Assembly: GCA_902782955.1 (NCBI GenBank)
Contig: CACZPD010000148.1
Span: 1-7,642 of the forward strand
Origin: an uncultured Erysipelotrichaceae bacterium
GTDB lineage: Bacteria; Bacillota_I; Bacilli_A; Erysipelotrichales; Erysipelotrichaceae
Direction: 5' to 3'
Length of the DNA: 7,642 bases
Shown: positions 5,545 through 7,642 of the stretch, piece after piece
How the letters are laid out: every line of letters starts with the position of its first letter
Numbering within the stretch: the stretch's first letter is position 1
Program-made: the position numbers and the translations under genes
Notes under the pieces: model-generated
Databases searched by the model: none
The model's input: the letters and a program-made list of their open reading frames with translations, nothing else
Told to the model about the DNA's origin: nothing

Positions 5545-6372
5545 TCAGGCAGCTTCGCAGCTGATGACGACGCCCCTGCGTTCCATATAGTAACTGCAGA
5601 GACCGCGTGCCGGATAGATCTGCAGATCCGCATCCGGATATTCTTTCAGGATCTCCTGTTTCAGGCATTCCGCTGACTTTTCATTTTCCACGTGGGTGAT
5701 GACAGCACGTCCGCCTTTGTATCCTGCTTTCCTGACTTCATCAAACAGGGCATGGACGGATTTCTTTTCGCCCCTGGCTTTCCCGGTAACGCTGATCTTG
5801 CCCTCTTCATTGGCTGTGCCTGTAACGGCGATGTTGAGCAGGCAGAGCGCGGCTGCGGCAGCCTTGTTTACACGGCCGTTCTGGCTCAGGTTATGCAGGG
5901 AGAAGAACGAGAAGAACAGACGGGAATGTTTCAGATAGTCACGGATCTTCCGGTCAGCGTCTTCAAAGGAATCTCCCTGTTTCAGCAATTCCTTCAGTTT
6001 CAGAAGCAGAAGGACTTCCTCGGCGCCGGTGGAAAGGGAATCGATGACGGAGATCTTCAGATCCGGATGATCCTCTTTATAGAGATTTGCAGCGGCGGAT
6101 GCGCTGTTGTAGGATCCGGACAGCGCGCTCGTGACCGTTACCACAAAGATCTCATCCGCGCCTTCAAAGGCCTCGAGCCAGGCATCCACGGACGGACATG
6201 ATGTATAGGAACGTCCTTTATAGTTTGCCAGATAATCCAGCATATCCTTTATATTCAGTGATTCTGAATCGGTAAAGCTTCTTTCATCGGTATAAATGGT
6301 TAACGGGACAGTACGGAAATCCGGCCAGTCCAGGGTATATAGATCACAGGATGAATCTGCGATAATTCTCAT
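5545..6372 (-). CDS. DegV family fatty-acid-binding protein
   Basis: This 275-residue soluble protein belongs to the DegV family. Members bind a fatty acid, and the FakB proteins among them present it to the kinase FakA for phosphorylation and use in lipid synthesis. Family signs are the N-terminal RIIADSSCDL, TSCPS (residues 57-61, normally TSQPS), SALSGSY (82-88) and the DS at 111-112. QNGRVNKAAA (164-173) stands where LkGGRI is usual. The C-terminal HTGPG motif of canonical FakB proteins is not seen; the segment reads ARGLCSYYMERRGVVI. I recall RGLCSxY endings in other clostridial DegV proteins, so this seems to be a subfamily, with possibly a different ligand. The start is set by AAAGGAGG (6381-6388) 8 bases before ATG. 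The frame stays open far upstream, but that part is the antisense of tetR. No fakA is visible here. Confidence 0.9.
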   Translation of the reverse strand: MRIIADSSCDLYTLDWPDFRTVPLTIYTDERSFTDSESLNIKDMLDYLANYKGRSYTSCPSVDAWLEAFEGADEIFVVTVTSALSGSYNSASAAANLYKEDHPDLKISVIDSLSTGAEEVLLLLKLKELLKQGDSFEDADRKIRDYLKHSRLFFSFFSLHNLSQNGRVNKAAAAALCLLNIAVTGTANEEGKISVTGKARGEKKSVHALFDEVRKAGYKGGRAVITHVENEKSAECLKQEILKEYPDADLQIYPARGLCSYYMERRGVVISCEAA

Positions 6373-6399
6373 AGAATGCGCCTCCTTTCGGCTACGGAA

Positions 6400-6428
6400 A
6401 TTGTATGCAGTTTCCCAGTATGCTAAAA
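6400..6428 (-). promoter_or_regulatory. candidate promoter of the DegV gene
   Basis: On the minus strand TACAAT (6400-6405) follows a weak -35 TTTTAG (6423-6428) at 17-base spacing. Transcription would begin near 6393, giving a leader of about 21 bases with the AAAGGAGG site. It almost exactly overlies the opposing tetR promoter. Confidence 0.45.
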
Positions 6429-6429
6429 T
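6401..6429 (+). promoter_or_regulatory. promoter of the tetR-acetyltransferase operon
   Basis: TTGTAT (6401-6406) and TAAAAT (6424-6429) are spaced 17 bases apart, and TGC directly before the latter gives an extended -10. Transcription would start near 6436, just before the inverted repeat at 6445-6466, as expected for an autorepressed regulator. Confidence 0.6.
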
Positions 6430-6430
6430 A

Positions 6431-6466
6431 TACAAAACAGGCGATTTTGTAACACATCTTACAAAA
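6431..6466. promoter_or_regulatory. candidate TetR operator (nested inverted repeats)
   Basis: TTTTGTAA (6445-6452) and TTACAAAA (6459-6466) form a perfect 8-bp inverted repeat with a 6-base spacer, a typical size for a TetR-dimer operator. A further TACAAAA (6431-6437) pairs with the middle copy across 7 bases, giving three alternating half-sites. It lies in the early transcribed region of tetR and upstream of the DegV promoter. Binding by the adjacent regulator is inferred. Confidence 0.6.
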
Positions 6467-6486
6467 GCCGGAAAAGTGTAACATTT

Positions 6487-7053
6487 ATGAAAATCAAAAA
6501 AGAACTGAACAAGCGTACGGTAACGACACGGATGGCGATCGGGGATGCCATCCTGGATGAACTTGAAGAAAAGGAGTTCTCCGAGATACGGGTAACGGAT
6601 GTGATCCGGAAGGCAGGCGTATCCCGGATGTCCTTCTACCGGTACTACGAGAACCTGTATGACGCCCTGTGCGATTATCTGAATATCGTCGTGACGGGAT
6701 ATATGATCGAAGGGGGAGAGACGAATGATCCGGATGTGTTCATGCGTCTGGAACATATTGAATTCTCCCTGAATTACTTTGACCGGTATTCCCGGTATTT
6801 TCTGATCCTCAACCGGAGCGGTCTTTATACCATACTGATCGACGCGGTCAATGAGTATATGATGAAGAATATCCTGCCGAGGAAAAAACAGCACATGTAT
6901 GAACTCTATGCATATGCAGGGGGACTGCTGAATTCCTTTCTGAAATGGGAAGAGGACGGAAAGAAGGAAAGCGCGCATAATGTGGCGCTCATGATCTACA
7001 GGCTCTTCAACCATCCCCAGACAGAGAACATGACACAGGAGAAAGAATCATAA
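6487..7053 (+). CDS. TetR/AcrR family transcriptional regulator (DhaS-like C-terminal domain)
   Basis: This 188-residue regulator has an N-terminal TetR DNA-binding domain at about residues 10-60. The helix-turn-helix is RVTDVIRKAGVSRMSFYRYYENLYDAL (35-61, shown split here as helix 35-42 and recognition part GVSRMSFYRYY at 44-54). The C-terminal ligand domain has few invariant residues. Its ending, AGGLLNSFLKWEEDGKKES, resembles the C-terminal domain of DhaS-like regulators (TetR_C_8 type). That identifies a fold, not an inducer. The ATG at 6487 has only a poor ribosome binding site (GGAAAAG, 10 bases away), which would keep the protein scarce. It is divergent from the DegV gene, and its stop overlaps the start of the acetyltransferase. 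The repeat at 6431-6466 is its likely operator, so it may control itself, the acetyltransferase and DegV. Inducer unknown. Confidence 0.9.
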   Translation: MKIKKELNKRTVTTRMAIGDAILDELEEKEFSEIRVTDVIRKAGVSRMSFYRYYENLYDALCDYLNIVVTGYMIEGGETNDPDVFMRLEHIEFSLNYFDRYSRYFLILNRSGLYTILIDAVNEYMMKNILPRKKQHMYELYAYAGGLLNSFLKWEEDGKKESAHNVALMIYRLFNHPQTENMTQEKES

Positions 7054-7642
7054 TGATCACAGAAGAAAAACTGAAAGCCTTTAAGGAAACACTGAATGAC
7101 GGTACCTTATACAATTCCCTGGATGATGAACTGCTTTCCTACCAGCATACCCTTGTGCAGAAGCTGAACGAATTCAACCGCAGCGACGATACCCCGGAAG
7201 GACTTGCGCTGCGGGAAGATCTGCTGAAGGAGATCATGGGCACATACGGGGAAGGGCTGTATATCATTCCGCCGGTCTATGCCAACTGGGGTCTGAAGAA
7301 TGTGCATGTCGGGAAAAACGTTTTCTTCAATTTCGGCTGTACATTCGTGGATGACGCCGACATCATCATCGGCGACAATACCCTGCTGGCTCCGAACGTA
7401 TGCATCAGCACGGCGGAACATCCCATATGCCCGGACCTGCGGCGGAACGGACTGCAGTACAACAAGCCTGTGCATATCGGGAAGAATGTATGGCTCGGGG
7501 CAGGGGTCATTGTCCTTGCGGGCGTGACGATCGGCGACAATTCCGTCATCGGCGCCGGCAGTGTGGTCACGAAGGATATCCCGGCAGACTGCCTGGCGCT
7601 GGGAACACCGGCCAGGGTCATCCGGAAGATCACGGAACAGGA
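7053..7642 (+). CDS. maltose/galactoside-type O-acetyltransferase, 3' end beyond window
   Basis: The frame opens at ATG 7053 and continues for 196 codons to the window edge with no stop. It encodes a left-handed beta-helix acetyltransferase that moves acetyl from acetyl-CoA to a sugar hydroxyl, as LacA, Maa and NodL do. Residues 1-60 fit the N-terminal Mac domain (DGTLYNSLDDELL...). Hexapeptide repeats follow: VHVGKNVFFNFGCTF (84-98), IIIGDNTLLAPNVCI (104-118), then HIGKNVWLGAGVIV and VTIGDNSVIGAGSVVTKDIP. The catalytic His is His123 in AEHP. Pro of the usual PGVTIG is Ala156. The ending GTPARVIRKI marks the end of the domain, so only a few residues are missing. The start overlaps the tetR stop by one base (TAATG), with AGGAGA 10 bases upstream, so the two genes are co-translated. 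The acceptor sugar is unknown. Confidence 0.93.
   Translation, partial: MITEEKLKAFKETLNDGTLYNSLDDELLSYQHTLVQKLNEFNRSDDTPEGLALREDLLKEIMGTYGEGLYIIPPVYANWGLKNVHVGKNVFFNFGCTFVDDADIIIGDNTLLAPNVCISTAEHPICPDLRRNGLQYNKPVHIGKNVWLGAGVIVLAGVTIGDNSVIGAGSVVTKDIPADCLALGTPARVIRKITEQ

Noticed and set aside
6373..7014. A 214-residue N-terminal extension of the DegV reading frame on the minus strand
   Set aside because: It is the antisense of the tetR gene and of the control region. The ATG at 6372 has a strong AAAGGAGG site and matches the usual DegV N-terminus.
7107..7633. Minus-strand frames (two) opposite the acetyltransferase
   Set aside because: They are antisense of clear hexapeptide-repeat coding sequence and do not resemble any family.

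Overview
The window looks like ordinary chromosomal DNA from a low-to-medium GC Gram-positive anaerobe (Bacillota, perhaps Erysipelotrichia or Clostridia of the gut). Nearly every gene has a strong AGGAGG-type ribosome binding site. Transcription units end in compact hairpins followed by T runs. The thymidylate synthase is of the Bacillus/Lactobacillus type, and the window also has a DegV protein, split chromate-transporter halves and a DhaS-like TetR regulator. The lineage is an inference from these traits; there is no rRNA or other marker gene.

Layout. (1) Bases 2-511, + strand: the 3' part of an alpha/beta hydrolase of the hormone-sensitive-lipase type, ending at a terminator shared with the convergent gene. 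(2) Bases 559-1914, - strand: a MATE-family multidrug exporter with its own promoter. (3) Bases 2000-3478, - strand: a thyA-folA operon (thymidylate synthase, then dihydrofolate reductase) closed by a GAAA-tetraloop terminator. (4) Bases 3644-4306, + strand: a YhhN/TMEM86-type membrane protein (lysoplasmalogenase family), divergent from thyA and also ended by a GAAA-loop terminator. (5) Bases 4392-5509, + strand: two half-size chromate transporter (CHR family) genes overlapping by 4 bases, ended by a 10-bp hairpin shared with the next convergent gene. (6) Bases 5545-6372, - strand: a DegV-family fatty-acid-binding protein. (7) Bases 6487-7642, + strand: a TetR regulator followed by a maltose/galactoside-type O-acetyltransferase that runs off the window. 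Its start overlaps the regulator's stop (TAATG).

How the genes work together. thyA and folA form a functional pair: thymidylate synthase turns methylene-tetrahydrofolate into dihydrofolate and DHFR reduces it back. The two CHR halves probably form one heteromeric membrane transporter. The DegV, TetR and acetyltransferase genes surround one 114-bp divergent control region. Two candidate promoters there are superimposed back to back next to an 8-bp perfect inverted repeat, which fits a TetR operator. The other neighbours show no obvious joint pathway.

No mobile element, CRISPR array, RNA gene, origin or attachment site was seen, and no gene-free stretch exceeds 300 bases. I found no convincing undescribed system. 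The points most worth a second look are the degV/tetR control region, the intergenic dyads beside thyA, atypical residues in DHFR, thymidylate synthase and DegV, and the repeated terminator arm that flanks the CHR pair.
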